This document shows, one piece after another, positions 30,392 through 39,736 of a DNA stretch of 64,000 nucleotides; positions within the stretch are counted from its first letter, which is position 1; every line of letters starts with the position of its first letter. A program made the position numbers and the translations under genes. The stretch is from Burkholderiaceae bacterium (GTDB lineage Bacteria > Pseudomonadota > Gammaproteobacteria > Burkholderiales > Burkholderiaceae_C). The notes under the pieces are model-generated. The model was not told where the DNA came from and did not search any database. It was given only the letters and a program-made list of their open reading frames with translations. The stretch lies in NCBI GenBank assembly GCA_024235895.1, contig JACKLM010000008.1:62001-126000 (forward strand), written 5' to 3'.

Positions 30392-31416
30392 GCCGCGGCT
30401 CCGCGGGGCAGCGCCATCGCAGGCGTCGCGGCGTCGAGCGGAAAGTGGCACGCGACCCAGCCATCGCCGTCGGGGCGCAGCGGCGGGTCCTCGCCGCGGC
30501 AGCGCGCCTGCGCCGCCGAATCCAGCGCCGCCCGGCGGCGGCAACGGTCCGCGAAGCGGCAGCCCGGCGGCGGCGCCAACAGCGACGGCACGGTGCCCTC
30601 GATCGTCGGCAGCTCGGCCTTGGGTGCGCCCCCCTGGCGCGGCACGCTGTCGAGCAACCCGCGCGTGTAGGGGTGGCGCGGCGCCTCGAACAGCGGCAAC
30701 ACCGGCCGGCGCTCGACGATGCGGCCGGCGTACATCACCGCGACCTGGTCGCACATCTGGGCGATCACGCCCATGTCGTGCGTGATGAACAGCAGCGCGG
30801 TGCCCATGCGCTGCTGCAGCTCGCGCATCAGGTGCAGGATCTGCGCCTGCACCGTCACGTCCAGCGCCGTCGTCGGCTCGTCGGCAATCATCAGCCGCGG
30901 CTCGCACAGCAGCGCCATCGCGATCATCACGCGCTGCTTCATGCCGCCCGACAGCTCGTGCGGGTAGGCGCCGAGCCGCGCCTCGGGTTCGGCGATGCCG
31001 ACCGTGCGCAGCATCTCGGCCGAGCGCACGCGCGCCGCGGCGCGGTCCAGCCCGAAGCGCAGCGCCAGCACCTCCGCCAGCTGGCGCTCGATCGTGAAGA
31101 CCGGGTTGAGCGAGGTCATCGGGTCCTGGAACACCATCGCGACCTCGCGCCCGCGGACCTGGCGCAACCCGTCGTGCGTCAGCGTCAGGATGTCGCGGCC
31201 GTCGAAGCGGATCGAACCGCCCAGCATCACGCCCGGCGGGCTGGGCACCAGCCGCAGCACCGATGCCGCGGTCACGCTCTTGCCGCAGCCCGACTCGCCG
31301 ACCAGCCCGAGCGTGTGCCCCGCGTCGAGCGCGAGCGACACGCCATCGACCGCACGCAGCAGCCCGGCGTCGGTCTCGAAGCCGACCTGCAGGTTTTCGA
31401 TCTCGAGCAGCGCCAT
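30388..31416 (-). CDS. Peptide ABC transporter ATP-binding protein (OppD/DppD type)
   Basis: A 342-residue ATPase with Walker [15 protein letters not shown]-loop MVFQDPMTSLNPVFTIE, signature LSGGMKQRVMIAMAL, Walker B LMIADEPTTALD and the C-terminal peptide-transporter extension with HPYTRGLLDSVPR and GCRFADRCRRR. It pairs with the OppF-type gene to power the YejB-YejE permease pair. It begins 17 bases after the binding-protein stop. Confidence 0.93.
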   Translation of the reverse strand: MALLEIENLQVGFETDAGLLRAVDGVSLALDAGHTLGLVGESGCGKSVTAASVLRLVPSPPGVMLGGSIRFDGRDILTLTHDGLRQVRGREVAMVFQDPMTSLNPVFTIERQLAEVLALRFGLDRAAARVRSAEMLRTVGIAEPEARLGAYPHELSGGMKQRVMIAMALLCEPRLMIADEPTTALDVTVQAQILHLMRELQQRMGTALLFITHDMGVIAQMCDQVAVMYAGRIVERRPVLPLFEAPRHPYTRGLLDSVPRQGGAPKAELPTIEGTVPSLLAPPPGCRFADRCRRRAALDSAAQARCRGEDPPLRPDGDGWVACHFPLDAATPAMALPRGAAA

Positions 31417-31433
31417 CGCTTCGTCCCGGCCCG

Positions 31434-33458
31434 TCACCGCGCGGCGGCCTTGGCGCGCAGCCCGTAGGGGTCCTTGTCCAGCGGGCCCTCGTCGGGCAGC
31501 GGACGGTTGTCCTTCATCGCCTGCTCCAGCGCCGCCCGTCGCGCCGGATCGATCCAGGTCACCATGTGGTCGATCAGCTGCTCGGTGCGCGGCGGGATCC
31601 AGTTCTCCGGGAAGCGCACGTGGTCCCAGTAGACGACGCGGATGAAGGGCGCGGTCCAGAACGGGATGTAGAAGGCCTCGTCGTGCACGATCTCGTCGAT
31701 GCGGTGCATCGCCCGGCGGCGCGCGTCGGCGTCCAGGCTGTCCTCGTAGGTCTGGATCAGCGCGTCGACCTCGGGCGTGCCGAAGCCCCAGATGTTGTTG
31801 TTGTTCGTCGTCGCCTTGAACTCGGTATGCAGGTACTGGCGCGGCGACGGGTAGAAGCTCGTCGTCCGCGCGGTCATCGTCATCTCGTACTTGCGCTCCA
31901 GCCCGCGCTCGAACGCGGTGCCGGGCTCGAGCAGCCGCAGCCGCATGTCGACGCCGGCGCGCCGGAACTCCTGCTGCATCACGGTCAGGTGGCGCTCCAG
32001 ACCCTTGCTGCCGTGCACCAGCGTGAAGCTGAGCTTCTCGCCGCGCGCGTTCTCGAGCACGTCGTCGGTGTCGGTGCGCGTGAACAGCAGCCCGCGCACG
32101 GCGTTGCCGACCCGGCCCCACCAGGTCTGCGCACGCAGCGCATCGGGCCGACGCCAGCCGGCCTGCTCGAGCAGCGCGCGCGCCTGCGCCGGGTCGAAGC
32201 CGTTGGGGCGCACCCTCGGGCTCGCGAACTCGGTGCCCTCGAAGAACGACGCCAGCCGCACGAACTCGCCGTACATCAGGTTGTCGTTGACGCGCTCGAA
32301 GTTCAGCAGGTGCTGCATCGCCTGGCGCACGCGCTTGTCGCGGAAGATCGGCGCCTCGAGGTTCATGTGCAGGCCGTAGACGCCCGACGGCCAGTTCGTC
32401 ATCAGCCGCGCCCGGCGGATCCAGTGGTTGCGCACCGCCGGGAAGGTGAAGTCCTCGTTCCACGAGCGCGCCGACGTGCCCTCCATGAGGTCGAGCTCGC
32501 CGCGGCGCAGCCAGTCCAGACGACGCTCGGTCGGGACCACGCGCAGCGTGATGCGGTCGAAGTTGTACAGGCCGCGGAAGCGCCGCTTGCCGTCGCCCCA
32601 CCAGCCGGGCACGCGATCGAGCGTCACCGAGTCGCCGCGCACCCTCTCGCCGACGACGTAGGGGCCGGGCACCACCTGCGGCTCGTTGGTCGTACGCCTG
32701 ACCCAGTCGGCGTCGAGCACGTGCACGTGCGCCGGCGTGGGCCAGATCCCGGCGTAGTCGAACAGCGGGCGCCAGCTCGGGCGCTTGCCGACGATGCGCA
32801 GCGTATGGTCGTCGACGGCGTCGATCGACTCGTAGTAGCGCTCGGCGTAGCTGTTGTAGAACGGGTCGACGATGTGCTCCGAGCGCATCATCTGCAGCGT
32901 GAAGACGTAGTCCTCGGCCGTCACCGGCTTGCCGTCGCTCCAGCGTGCGTCGGGGTCGAGCCTGAAGTAGATCGTCCGCTGGTCCGCCTGCACCGACCAG
33001 TGCGTCGCCATCCACGGCATGAAGCGGTCGCTCACCGGGTGCCGCCGCACGAGGCCGAAGTCGAAGGTCGACAGCCGGTTCCAGCCGGCAAAGGCGTCGT
33101 TGGAGTTCGGTCCCATCAGCCGCAGCGTCAGCGGGTAGGCGCCTATCGACTCGCGCAGCGTGCCGCCGCGAAGGGCCTGGGCGGAGCCGATCGGCGGGTC
33201 GTCCTCGTTCGTCTCCCAGACGATGCCGGCGGGCAGCGTCACGCGCGGCACCGCGGCCGCGACTGGTGCGGAAGCGCCCGCCGGGGCAGCCGTGGCGGCC
33301 GCCGCGGTCGTCGCGGGGTTCGTTGCACTCGGGGCGGCGCCTTGCCCGCCCTGCCCCGCCGCCGTGGCGGCGGCCAGCCAAAGCACGCCGGCGCAGGCGG
33401 CGCGCCACCCGCGGCCGGCGCGGCTCACCGCCGGTCGCGCCTCACTCGTAGCGCGCAT
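31434..33458 (-). CDS. Family 5 extracellular solute-binding protein (peptide, Yej-like)
   Basis: Periplasmic peptide-binding protein feeding the ABC importer. The 674-residue protein has a signal sequence (Arg-rich start, then ACAGVLWLAAATAAG), a long Ala/Pro/Thr-rich linker (about residues 38-75) and a family 5 domain recognised by LRGGTLRESIGAYPLTLRLM, HWSVQADQRTIYFRLDPDA, WSDGKPVTAEDYVFTLQ and FPENWIPPRTEQ. It resembles YejA-type proteins, which carry oligopeptides and microcin C, but the ligand cannot be read. It overlaps the yejE-like gene by 17 bases; the membrane-proximal linker is unusually long. Confidence 0.88.
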   Translation of the reverse strand: MRATSEARPAVSRAGRGWRAACAGVLWLAAATAAGQGGQGAAPSATNPATTAAAATAAPAGASAPVAAAVPRVTLPAGIVWETNEDDPPIGSAQALRGGTLRESIGAYPLTLRLMGPNSNDAFAGWNRLSTFDFGLVRRHPVSDRFMPWMATHWSVQADQRTIYFRLDPDARWSDGKPVTAEDYVFTLQMMRSEHIVDPFYNSYAERYYESIDAVDDHTLRIVGKRPSWRPLFDYAGIWPTPAHVHVLDADWVRRTTNEPQVVPGPYVVGERVRGDSVTLDRVPGWWGDGKRRFRGLYNFDRITLRVVPTERRLDWLRRGELDLMEGTSARSWNEDFTFPAVRNHWIRRARLMTNWPSGVYGLHMNLEAPIFRDKRVRQAMQHLLNFERVNDNLMYGEFVRLASFFEGTEFASPRVRPNGFDPAQARALLEQAGWRRPDALRAQTWWGRVGNAVRGLLFTRTDTDDVLENARGEKLSFTLVHGSKGLERHLTVMQQEFRRAGVDMRLRLLEPGTAFERGLERKYEMTMTARTTSFYPSPRQYLHTEFKATTNNNNIWGFGTPEVDALIQTYEDSLDADARRRAMHRIDEIVHDEAFYIPFWTAPFIRVVYWDHVRFPENWIPPRTEQLIDHMVTWIDPARRAALEQAMKDNRPLPDEGPLDKDPYGLRAKAAAR

Positions 33459-34815
33459 ACCGCTTCGGGTCGAAGGCCTCGCGCACCGACTCGCCGATGA
33501 AGACGACGAGCACCAGCGTCACCGTCAGCGCGGTGAACGGCGCCAGGATCAGCCACAGCTTGCTGCGGTTTTCCACCTGCAGCGCCTGGTCGATCAGCTC
33601 GCCCCAGCTCGGCGTCGGCGCCGGCAGGCCGTAGCCCAGGTAGTCCAGTCCGGTGAGCGCGAAGATCGCGCCCACGACCGCGAACGGCGTGAAGGTCACC
33701 AGCGGCGTCAGGCAGTTGGGCAGCAGGTGGCGGAACACGATGCGCAGGTGCGACGCGCCGTAGCTGCGCGCCGCCAGGCAGTACTCGCGCGTCTTCTCGC
33801 GGTACATCTCGGTGCGCATGAAGAAGGTGATGGCGATCCACTGGAAGATCGCCATGATCGCCAGCAGCATCCAGAAGCTCGGCTGGAACAGCGCCGCCAG
33901 CACGATGACCACGTACAGGAACGGGATCGAGATCAGGATCTCGATCAGGCGCTGGCTGATCATGTCGAAGCGCCCGCCGAGGTAGCCCTGCAGGCTTCCG
34001 ACCACGGTGCCGACGAGCTGGCCGGTCAGCACCAGGAACAGGGCGAAGAAGATCGAGATCCGAAAGCCGTACAGCAGCCGCGCGGCGACGTCGCGCCCCT
34101 GCGCATCCGTGCCCAGCCAGTGGCCGCGTCCCGCGTCCGGCGCCAGCGGCGGCACCTGCCCCAGGTGGGCGATCGACGGCATCGCGCCGCTGCGCGCCAG
34201 GCCGAGCAGCTTGCCGGTGGCGGACTTCTCCGGGTCCGCCAGCAGCGCCCCCAGCCGGCCATCGTGGATCGCGTCGGCCAGCTCGTGCAGGCGGTCGCGC
34301 CGGGCGATGAACTCGGCGCGGGCCGCATCGCCGGCATCCAGCGCGCGCTGGATCTCGAACAGCACCTCGTTGGACCAGAAGTCGTTCTGGTAAGGGTCCC
34401 AGGGGATGGGCGGCATCAGCACCCAGTGGTCGCGGTTGGGATAGCGCTCGTCGATCGCCGCCAGCGCCGCCGCGTCGGCGCCCGCGGCCAGCGCCGCGCG
34501 CCGGTCGCGCGCGTGCAGGAAGCGCTCGGCCTGCCACTCGCGCTGCAGGCGCAGGTATTCGGTCTCGATGTCGGCGGTGTCCCAGGCCGGCGGCGGCGCC
34601 TGGCCGAAGGTACTCATCGGCAGGTGCTGGAAGGTCGGGAAGTGCCACTGACCCTGGTAGGCGACGACCAGCGCCCGGCTCTCGGCCAGGAAGGGCGCGA
34701 AGACCGACAGGACGATCGCCGCCATCAGGATCAGGAAGGCCCACCAGCCGCGCCGGATCTGGCGGAAACGCTGCAGCCGCTTGCGCGTGACGGGGTCGAG
34801 GCGGATCCAGGCCAT
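33442..34815 (-). CDS. yejE: Peptide ABC transporter permease, YejE-like
   Basis: A 457-residue inner-membrane permease of the peptide importer. TM1 lies at about residues 24-43 (WWAFLILMAAIVLSVFAPFL); a long periplasmic insert of about 200 residues follows, characteristic of YejE and much larger than in OppC; then five helices with the permease EAA-like loop (AARSYGASHLRIVFRHLLPN). AQGRDVAARLLYGFRISIFF is the family signature before the second helix. It is 18 bases after the yejB-like gene and 17 bases overlapping the binding-protein gene. Confidence 0.88.
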   Translation of the reverse strand: MAWIRLDPVTRKRLQRFRQIRRGWWAFLILMAAIVLSVFAPFLAESRALVVAYQGQWHFPTFQHLPMSTFGQAPPPAWDTADIETEYLRLQREWQAERFLHARDRRAALAAGADAAALAAIDERYPNRDHWVLMPPIPWDPYQNDFWSNEVLFEIQRALDAGDAARAEFIARRDRLHELADAIHDGRLGALLADPEKSATGKLLGLARSGAMPSIAHLGQVPPLAPDAGRGHWLGTDAQGRDVAARLLYGFRISIFFALFLVLTGQLVGTVVGSLQGYLGGRFDMISQRLIEILISIPFLYVVIVLAALFQPSFWMLLAIMAIFQWIAITFFMRTEMYREKTREYCLAARSYGASHLRIVFRHLLPNCLTPLVTFTPFAVVGAIFALTGLDYLGYGLPAPTPSWGELIDQALQVENRSKLWLILAPFTALTVTLVLVVFIGESVREAFDPKRYARYE

Positions 34816-34833
34816 GGAGCGTGCCCCGCGCCC

Positions 34834-35883
34834 TCACTCGAACCGCACGCGCGGGTCGACGACGGCCACCGCGAGGTCCGACACCAGGTTGCCCAGCATC
34901 AGCAGCACGCTGGAGATGACGAGAAAGCCGAGCACGACCGGGAAGTCGCGCGTCTGGATCGCCTCGAAAGCGAGCAGCCCGATGCCGGGGATCGCGAACA
35001 CGCGCTCGATCAGGAAGCTGCCGGTCAGGAAGATGCCCAGCAGCCCGCCGACCGTGGTCGCCATCGGGATCAGCGAGTTGCGCAGCGCGTGCACGAAGAC
35101 CGCGCGCCGCCAGCCCAGCCCCTTGGCCAGCGCGGTCTTGACGTAGTCGGCGCTCATATTCTCGAGCAGGCTGTTCTTCATCAGCATCGTCGTCACCGCG
35201 AACGCGCCCGACAGGTAGGCGACCAGCGGCAGCACCGAGTGCCAGACGATGTCCAGCCAGCGCTGATGCCAGGGCAGCTCGGCCGCGCCGGCGGACATGA
35301 AGCCGCCGAGCGGGAAGATCTCCCAGCGCACCGCCAGCAGGTTGGAAAGCACCGCGCCGAGCGCGAAGCCCGGCACCGCGTAGCCGACGAAGATCAGCAC
35401 CGAGGTCCAGGTGTCGACCCGGGTGCGGTGGCGGATCGCCTTCAGGATCCCGAGCGGGATGCAGATGCCGTAGGTGAAGAGGGCCGTGATCACGCCGTAG
35501 TAGATCGACACCGGCAGCCGCTCGGCGATCACGGTCAGCACCGGCTCGTTGTAGCGGAACGAGGTACCCAGATCCAGCCGCAGCGTATCGGCCAGCCAGC
35601 CCCCGTAGGCGACCGGCAGCGGCTTGTCGAAGCCGTAGTAGGTGCGCAGCCGCTGCAACTGCTCCTCGGGGATGTCGAGCTGCACCCGGCCGCCACCCCC
35701 GCCGCCGCGGACCTCGCCGCCGCCACCCGCACCCGCCAGCGCCATGCGCATCTGGTCGATCTGCCCGCCGGGGACGAACTGCACCAGCACGAAGGTGGCG
35801 AAGGTGATGCCGATGAAGGTCGGCACCATCAGCAGCAGGCGGCGCACGACATAGTCGCGCAGCGCCTCGGCGCGCGACTTCAT
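34834..35883 (-). CDS. yejB: Peptide ABC transporter permease, YejB-like
   Basis: The first permease of the importer, 349 residues, with TM1 at about residues 11-30 (YVVRRLLLMVPTFIGITFA), the FVPGGQIDQM motif, and the later helices with AVPGFALGAVLSNLLA and ERVFAIPGIGLLAFEAI (the permease loop region). Between residues 45 and 65 a Gly-rich string (GAGGGGEVRGGGGGGR) precedes the conserved RTYYGFDKPLPVAYGGWL. It is the first gene of the five-gene operon, with a GGAG ribosome binding site before its ATG. The region upstream holds the composite inverted repeat. Confidence 0.9.
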   Translation of the reverse strand: MKSRAEALRDYVVRRLLLMVPTFIGITFATFVLVQFVPGGQIDQMRMALAGAGGGGEVRGGGGGGRVQLDIPEEQLQRLRTYYGFDKPLPVAYGGWLADTLRLDLGTSFRYNEPVLTVIAERLPVSIYYGVITALFTYGICIPLGILKAIRHRTRVDTWTSVLIFVGYAVPGFALGAVLSNLLAVRWEIFPLGGFMSAGAAELPWHQRWLDIVWHSVLPLVAYLSGAFAVTTMLMKNSLLENMSADYVKTALAKGLGWRRAVFVHALRNSLIPMATTVGGLLGIFLTGSFLIERVFAIPGIGLLAFEAIQTRDFPVVLGFLVISSVLLMLGNLVSDLAVAVVDPRVRFE

Positions 35884-36149
35884 GCCGCCGGCTCCGGGGG
35901 CCGCGCCGGCCTGTGGCGGCGGACCCCTGAACGCGCACGCGTAAACAGCGGCGAGAAAGCGGGCGGCAGGCAGACAGGCATGGGAGTCATCGCTGGCCGG
36001 CGATTATGGGGGCGCGACAGCGCGGTCCTTGCGGGGGCTTCTCCCACGGCCGAAGACCCTCGGATGAAGTCGCTGGGTGGCTTACGGCCCGTTGCCGATA
36101 GTGGTCGACGTCGATTTATCCATTCTCCTGGCGCTCGACGTGCCAGCGT

Positions 36150-36466
36150 GCCATGGGTGGCGGGCACCCTCCCACTCCATGTCCTCCGGGGCGGGCTGCG
36201 CCCGCCCCTCCCCCTTTGCTTCCGTGGGAGGGCGCCCGCCACCCATGGCCTGCCGCCGCCCGGGTATTCGACGGTCGAATAGCACTGCGGTTGCCTGCCG
36301 AGGGCAGCGGGTGCCCTTTCCCGGAAGTAGAGGAGGAGCCGGCGGCGCGAGCCGACGGCGGGGGAGCGAGCCCGGACACAAACAGTCCTGCGGACTGTTT
36401 GTGCCTGGCGAGCGCCCGGGGCACTGTCCCCGGGCATGGAGGGAAAGGGTACCCGCTGCCCTCGGC
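36150..36466. repeat. Composite nested inverted repeats, gene-free stretch 35884-36510
   Basis: The 627 bases between the yejB-like and MFS genes hold no convincing gene. Two pairs of 26-base inverted arms are present, each matching at 25 of 26 positions: 36150-36175 with 36224-36249, and 36297-36322 with 36441-36466. Inside the first pair is a 9-bp hairpin (36188-36208, GGGGCGGGC-TGC-GCCCGCCCC). Between the pairs lies the palindrome TATTCGAC-G-GTCGAATA (36265-36281). Inside the second are a 12-bp hairpin (36377-36403) and an 8-bp one (36414-36435). This looks like a chromosomal repeat or attenuating element, possibly present elsewhere in the genome; I see no transposase. Confidence 0.75.
36377..36403. 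terminator. Perfect 12-bp hairpin, candidate terminator
   Basis: CACAAACAGTCC-TGC-GGACTGTTTGTG is a perfect stem with a 3-base loop, lying in the composite repeat downstream of the MFS gene stop on the minus strand. It has no T-tail, so it may act as a transcript end, mRNA stabiliser or structural element. Confidence 0.45.
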
Positions 36467-36510
36467 CCGCTCGAACGTGGCAAACCATGCGAACGAGAGC
36501 GAACGCCCTA

Positions 36511-37764
36511 TCAAGCCGCCGCCAGCCTCGCCCGCCCCGGCCCACCGTGCACGCGCCACAGCAGCCAGCCGGCGATCGCCATGTTCAGCGCATTCCATGC
36601 GATGCCGTTGACGAAGGCGGCGTCGTAGGAGCCGGTCAGGTCGTAGACCTTGCCCGACATCCAGCCGCCCAGCGCCATGCCGAACAGCGTGGCCATCAGC
36701 ACTGCGCCGGTGCGCGCGCCGGCCACGCGCAGCGGGAAATGCTCGCGCACGATGATCGCGTAGCTCGGCACGATACCGCCCTGGAACAGCCCGAACAGCG
36801 CCGACACCAGGTACAACGACACCAGCCCGTCGAAGGGCAGGAACATCAGCAGCGCGATCGCCTGCAGCGTCGAGCCCAGCAGCAGCGTGCGCAGCCCGCC
36901 GATGCGGTCGCAGACCGCGCCCATCACGAGCCGGCTGACGATGCCGGTGGCGAGCATCAGCGACAGCATCTCGGCCCCGCGCGCCGGGCCGAACCCGAGA
37001 TCGCTGCAGTAGGCGACGATATGCACCTGCGGCATCGCCATCGCCACGCAGCAGGCCACGCCGGCCAGGCACAGCCAGCCGGTGGCGGCATTCAGCGACA
37101 GCCCGAACGGCCGCTCGCTGGCCGCCGGCACGCCGGCGCGCACCGGCACCGGCACGGCCGCCGGCGGGCGCGGCCGCATCGCCAGCGCGAGCAGCGCCAT
37201 CGACGCGGCGCAGAACAGCCCCAGCGCGACATACGTGTCGCGCCAGCCCCAGTTCGTGATGCCCCACTGGATCAGCGGCGGCCAGATCGTGCCGGCGACG
37301 TAGTTGCCGCTGGCGCAGATCGCCACCGCGATCCCGCGCCGGCGCACGAACCACTGCGCGGTATCGGCCACCAGCGGCGCGAAGCTGGTGCTGCTGCCGA
37401 GCAACCCCATCAGCAGCCCGTGGACGATCGCGAACGCGGCGATGCTCTGCGTCTGCGCCGCCAGCACGAAGCCCGACCCGAGCCCGGCGGCGCCGATCCA
37501 CAGCACCGGCATCACACCGACGCGGTCGACCAGCCGCCCCATCAGCACGCCGCCGAGGCCGAAGCCGACCATCAGCAGCGTGTACGGCAGCGACGCTTCG
37601 GCGCGCGCGACGCCGAACTCCAGCTGCGCCGCCGGCAGCACGACCGAGACGACGTACATCGCGCACGACCCGACCGTCATCGTCGCCAGCGTCGCCACGA
37701 GGCGCCACCAGGCGTAGCGGCTGTCCGGCTCGTGCGCCGTGGCCCGCCCCGCGCGCATGATCAT
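36511..37764 (-). CDS. MFS transporter
   Basis: A 417-residue major facilitator with about 12 membrane helices. Typical marks: GVLMGRLVDRVGV and AVCDRIGGLRTLL (the loop-2 and loop-8 GxxxDRxG motifs), and an N-terminal helix bundle starting at about residue 20 with LVATLATMTVGSCAMYVVSV. The pattern LLGSSTSFAPLVADTAQWFVRRRGIA is like oxalate/formate-type and monocarboxylate transporters of the family, but the substrate is not determined. It starts 43 bases after the ketopantoate-reductase-like gene, with which it may be cotranscribed. M1 and M3 are both possible starts. Confidence 0.87.
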   Translation of the reverse strand: MIMRAGRATAHEPDSRYAWWRLVATLATMTVGSCAMYVVSVVLPAAQLEFGVARAEASLPYTLLMVGFGLGGVLMGRLVDRVGVMPVLWIGAAGLGSGFVLAAQTQSIAAFAIVHGLLMGLLGSSTSFAPLVADTAQWFVRRRGIAVAICASGNYVAGTIWPPLIQWGITNWGWRDTYVALGLFCAASMALLALAMRPRPPAAVPVPVRAGVPAASERPFGLSLNAATGWLCLAGVACCVAMAMPQVHIVAYCSDLGFGPARGAEMLSLMLATGIVSRLVMGAVCDRIGGLRTLLLGSTLQAIALLMFLPFDGLVSLYLVSALFGLFQGGIVPSYAIIVREHFPLRVAGARTGAVLMATLFGMALGGWMSGKVYDLTGSYDAAFVNGIAWNALNMAIAGWLLWRVHGGPGRARLAAA

Positions 37765-37807
37765 GCCGCGGCGTGCGCCGGGCAGGTTGCGCAGGCGGCG
37801 CGCATCG

Positions 37808-38803
37808 TCAGGCCGGGACCAGGCCGCGCACGCGCGCCATCAGCCTCGTCAGCCCGAACAGCGCGTCCAGGAACGGCGTGGCCACACCGACCTGGCCGGC
37901 GATCTCGCGCACCGCGCCGACGATGCCGTCGAGCTCGATCGCACGCCCGGCCTCGACATCCTGCAGCATCGAGGTCTTGAACGCACCCAGCTTGCGCGTG
38001 ACGGCGTGCCGGTCCTCGGGCGTCTGGTCGATGCCGCAGCCGATGCGCGCGCCGACCGCCGCGACCTCCTCCATCACCGCCGAGCACAGCGCGCGCACCT
38101 GCGGGTCGTCGAGGATGGCGTCGGCCGTGGCCCCGGTCAGCGCCGAGACCGGGTTCATCGTGATATTGCCCCACAGCTTGTACCAGGTGTCGCGGTGGAT
38201 CGCCGGCGAGGCCGTGACCTCGAATCCCGCGCGCCGCAGCAGCGCCGAGACGGCCTCCAGGCGCGCACGGGTGCCGCCGACAGGCTCGCCGACGATCAGC
38301 CCCTGCCCCATCTTCAGCAGCACGCGCCCGGGCTCGGCCACCAGGGCCGCCAGGTGCACGACGCAGCCGACGACCTGCTGCGGCGGCAACGCGCGCGCAC
38401 ACACACCACCCGGGTCGACGGTGGCCAGTTGCATCCCCGCGGCCGACCCCGGCAACCCGTGCCCGAACCACCACGGCACGCCGTTCATCGCCGGCAGGAT
38501 CACCGTGTGCGGCCCGACCAGCGGCGCCAGGCGCGGCGCCAGCGCGGGCAGCGCCGGCTGCTTGACGGCGACGATGACCAGGTCCTGCTCGCCCAGCGCC
38601 GCCGGGTCCTCGGCCAGGCCGTGCACCGGGGTCTGCAGCCGCTCGCCGTCGACGTCCAGCCGCCAGCCGTGCGCACGCAGCGCCGCCAGCGTCGCGCCGC
38701 GCGCGACCGCGCCGACGCGGACATCGTCCAATGCCGCCAGCCGTGCCCCCAGGCAGCCTCCGATGGCCCCTGCTCCGACGACGGCGATGCGTTCGATCTT
38801 CAT
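37808..38803 (-). CDS. 2-dehydropantoate 2-reductase family protein
   Basis: An NADPH-dependent reductase of the ketopantoate reductase (PanE/ApbA) family, 331 residues. It has the Rossmann motif VVGAGAIGGCLGAR at 8-21, the nucleotide-loop AVKQPALPALAP, and the active-site marks TWYKLWGNITMNPVSAL (catalytic Lys and Asn) and GRAIELDGIVGAV (the Glu). Several paralogues of this family exist in Burkholderiales, so it may act on another 2-oxo acid than ketopantoate. It lies between the MFS gene and a ParA-like gene. Confidence 0.85.
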   Translation of the reverse strand: MKIERIAVVGAGAIGGCLGARLAALDDVRVGAVARGATLAALRAHGWRLDVDGERLQTPVHGLAEDPAALGEQDLVIVAVKQPALPALAPRLAPLVGPHTVILPAMNGVPWWFGHGLPGSAAGMQLATVDPGGVCARALPPQQVVGCVVHLAALVAEPGRVLLKMGQGLIVGEPVGGTRARLEAVSALLRRAGFEVTASPAIHRDTWYKLWGNITMNPVSALTGATADAILDDPQVRALCSAVMEEVAAVGARIGCGIDQTPEDRHAVTRKLGAFKTSMLQDVEAGRAIELDGIVGAVREIAGQVGVATPFLDALFGLTRLMARVRGLVPA

Positions 38804-38879
38804 GCGTCTCCCCGTGCTGGCGCGACGGCCCGCGGCGGGCGGGTCGCGCGGCGTCCGCGACGCCGGACAACCACCGGAC

Positions 38880-39605
38880 TCACGTCCCGATGCGGCCGAT
38901 CGCGTCGTAGGCGTGATTCATCCACAGCTTCAGCCGCTGGCGCTCCATCAGCCCCAGCCCGGGGCCGTCGATCGCATGCGCGTCGCGCGCGGCGGCGAAG
39001 CTGGCGTCGCGGGCGTCGATCTTCTGCGCGATCGGCTCGTGCAGCCGCCTGAGCTCCATCACCCGCGCGCCCAGCCCGAGCGCACGCTCGAGCTCGCCCG
39101 ATCGCTGCAGCTGGCCGAAGTCGTCGCCGCGCAGCTGGTTCTTGACGATCACGTAGTGCACGCGCTGGCCGAAGCGGTCGAGCAGCCGCTTGAGCAGGTC
39201 GACCGAATCGCGCCCCGCATCCATCACGTGCCAGTAGCTCAGCGCGATGCCCGAGACGTCGGCCATGTCGAGCACGCCCGACTCGTCCATCCACTTGACC
39301 AGCGGCTCGTGCGTCTGCGCCGCCAGGTCCACCAGGACGCGCCGGCCCGGCCGCTCGACCGCCGCCTCGACGATCCTGTCCAGCGCCTCGTAACGGTCGA
39401 CCAGCACCGGCGACGCCCGCTCGGCATAGAAGCGCATCAGCGAGCCGTGCGAGCGGTCGGTGTCGAAGCCGACGAAATCCATCTCGCGGTCGATGAAATA
39501 CTGCGCCAGCAGGCGCGACACCATCGACTTGCCGACACCGCCCTTCTCGCCACCGATCAGATGGATGGGCGTGACGGTTTCGTGCTGCAGCGTGGGGACT
39601 TCCAT
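38880..39605 (-). CDS. Lone ParA/MinD-type ATPase
   Basis: A 241-residue P-loop ATPase of the ParA/mobilisation (MobD/StbB-like) group. The deviant Walker A EKGGVGKSMVSR starts at about residue 19 and a Walker B-like DFVGFDTDRSHGS and RRVLVDLAAQTHEP follow. No ParB gene or parS-like repeat was seen next to it, so it is unlikely to be the chromosome-segregation ParA. Such solitary chromosomal copies are found in proteobacteria with unknown function; a past mobile-element origin or a cargo-positioning role are both possible. Confidence 0.78.
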   Translation of the reverse strand: MEVPTLQHETVTPIHLIGGEKGGVGKSMVSRLLAQYFIDREMDFVGFDTDRSHGSLMRFYAERASPVLVDRYEALDRIVEAAVERPGRRVLVDLAAQTHEPLVKWMDESGVLDMADVSGIALSYWHVMDAGRDSVDLLKRLLDRFGQRVHYVIVKNQLRGDDFGQLQRSGELERALGLGARVMELRRLHEPIAQKIDARDASFAAARDAHAIDGPGLGLMERQRLKLWMNHAYDAIGRIGT

Positions 39606-39736
39606 GCGAGGCGAGGCGCGCGCGGGCGCGGTGAGATCCGGCGTCCATTGTGCATCGGCCGCAATGCCGCATGCCGGCGACGGCCGGCATACCCCCTGCC
39701 CGCAGCCGCCTCGCAGGCCGATACCATCGCCCCGCC

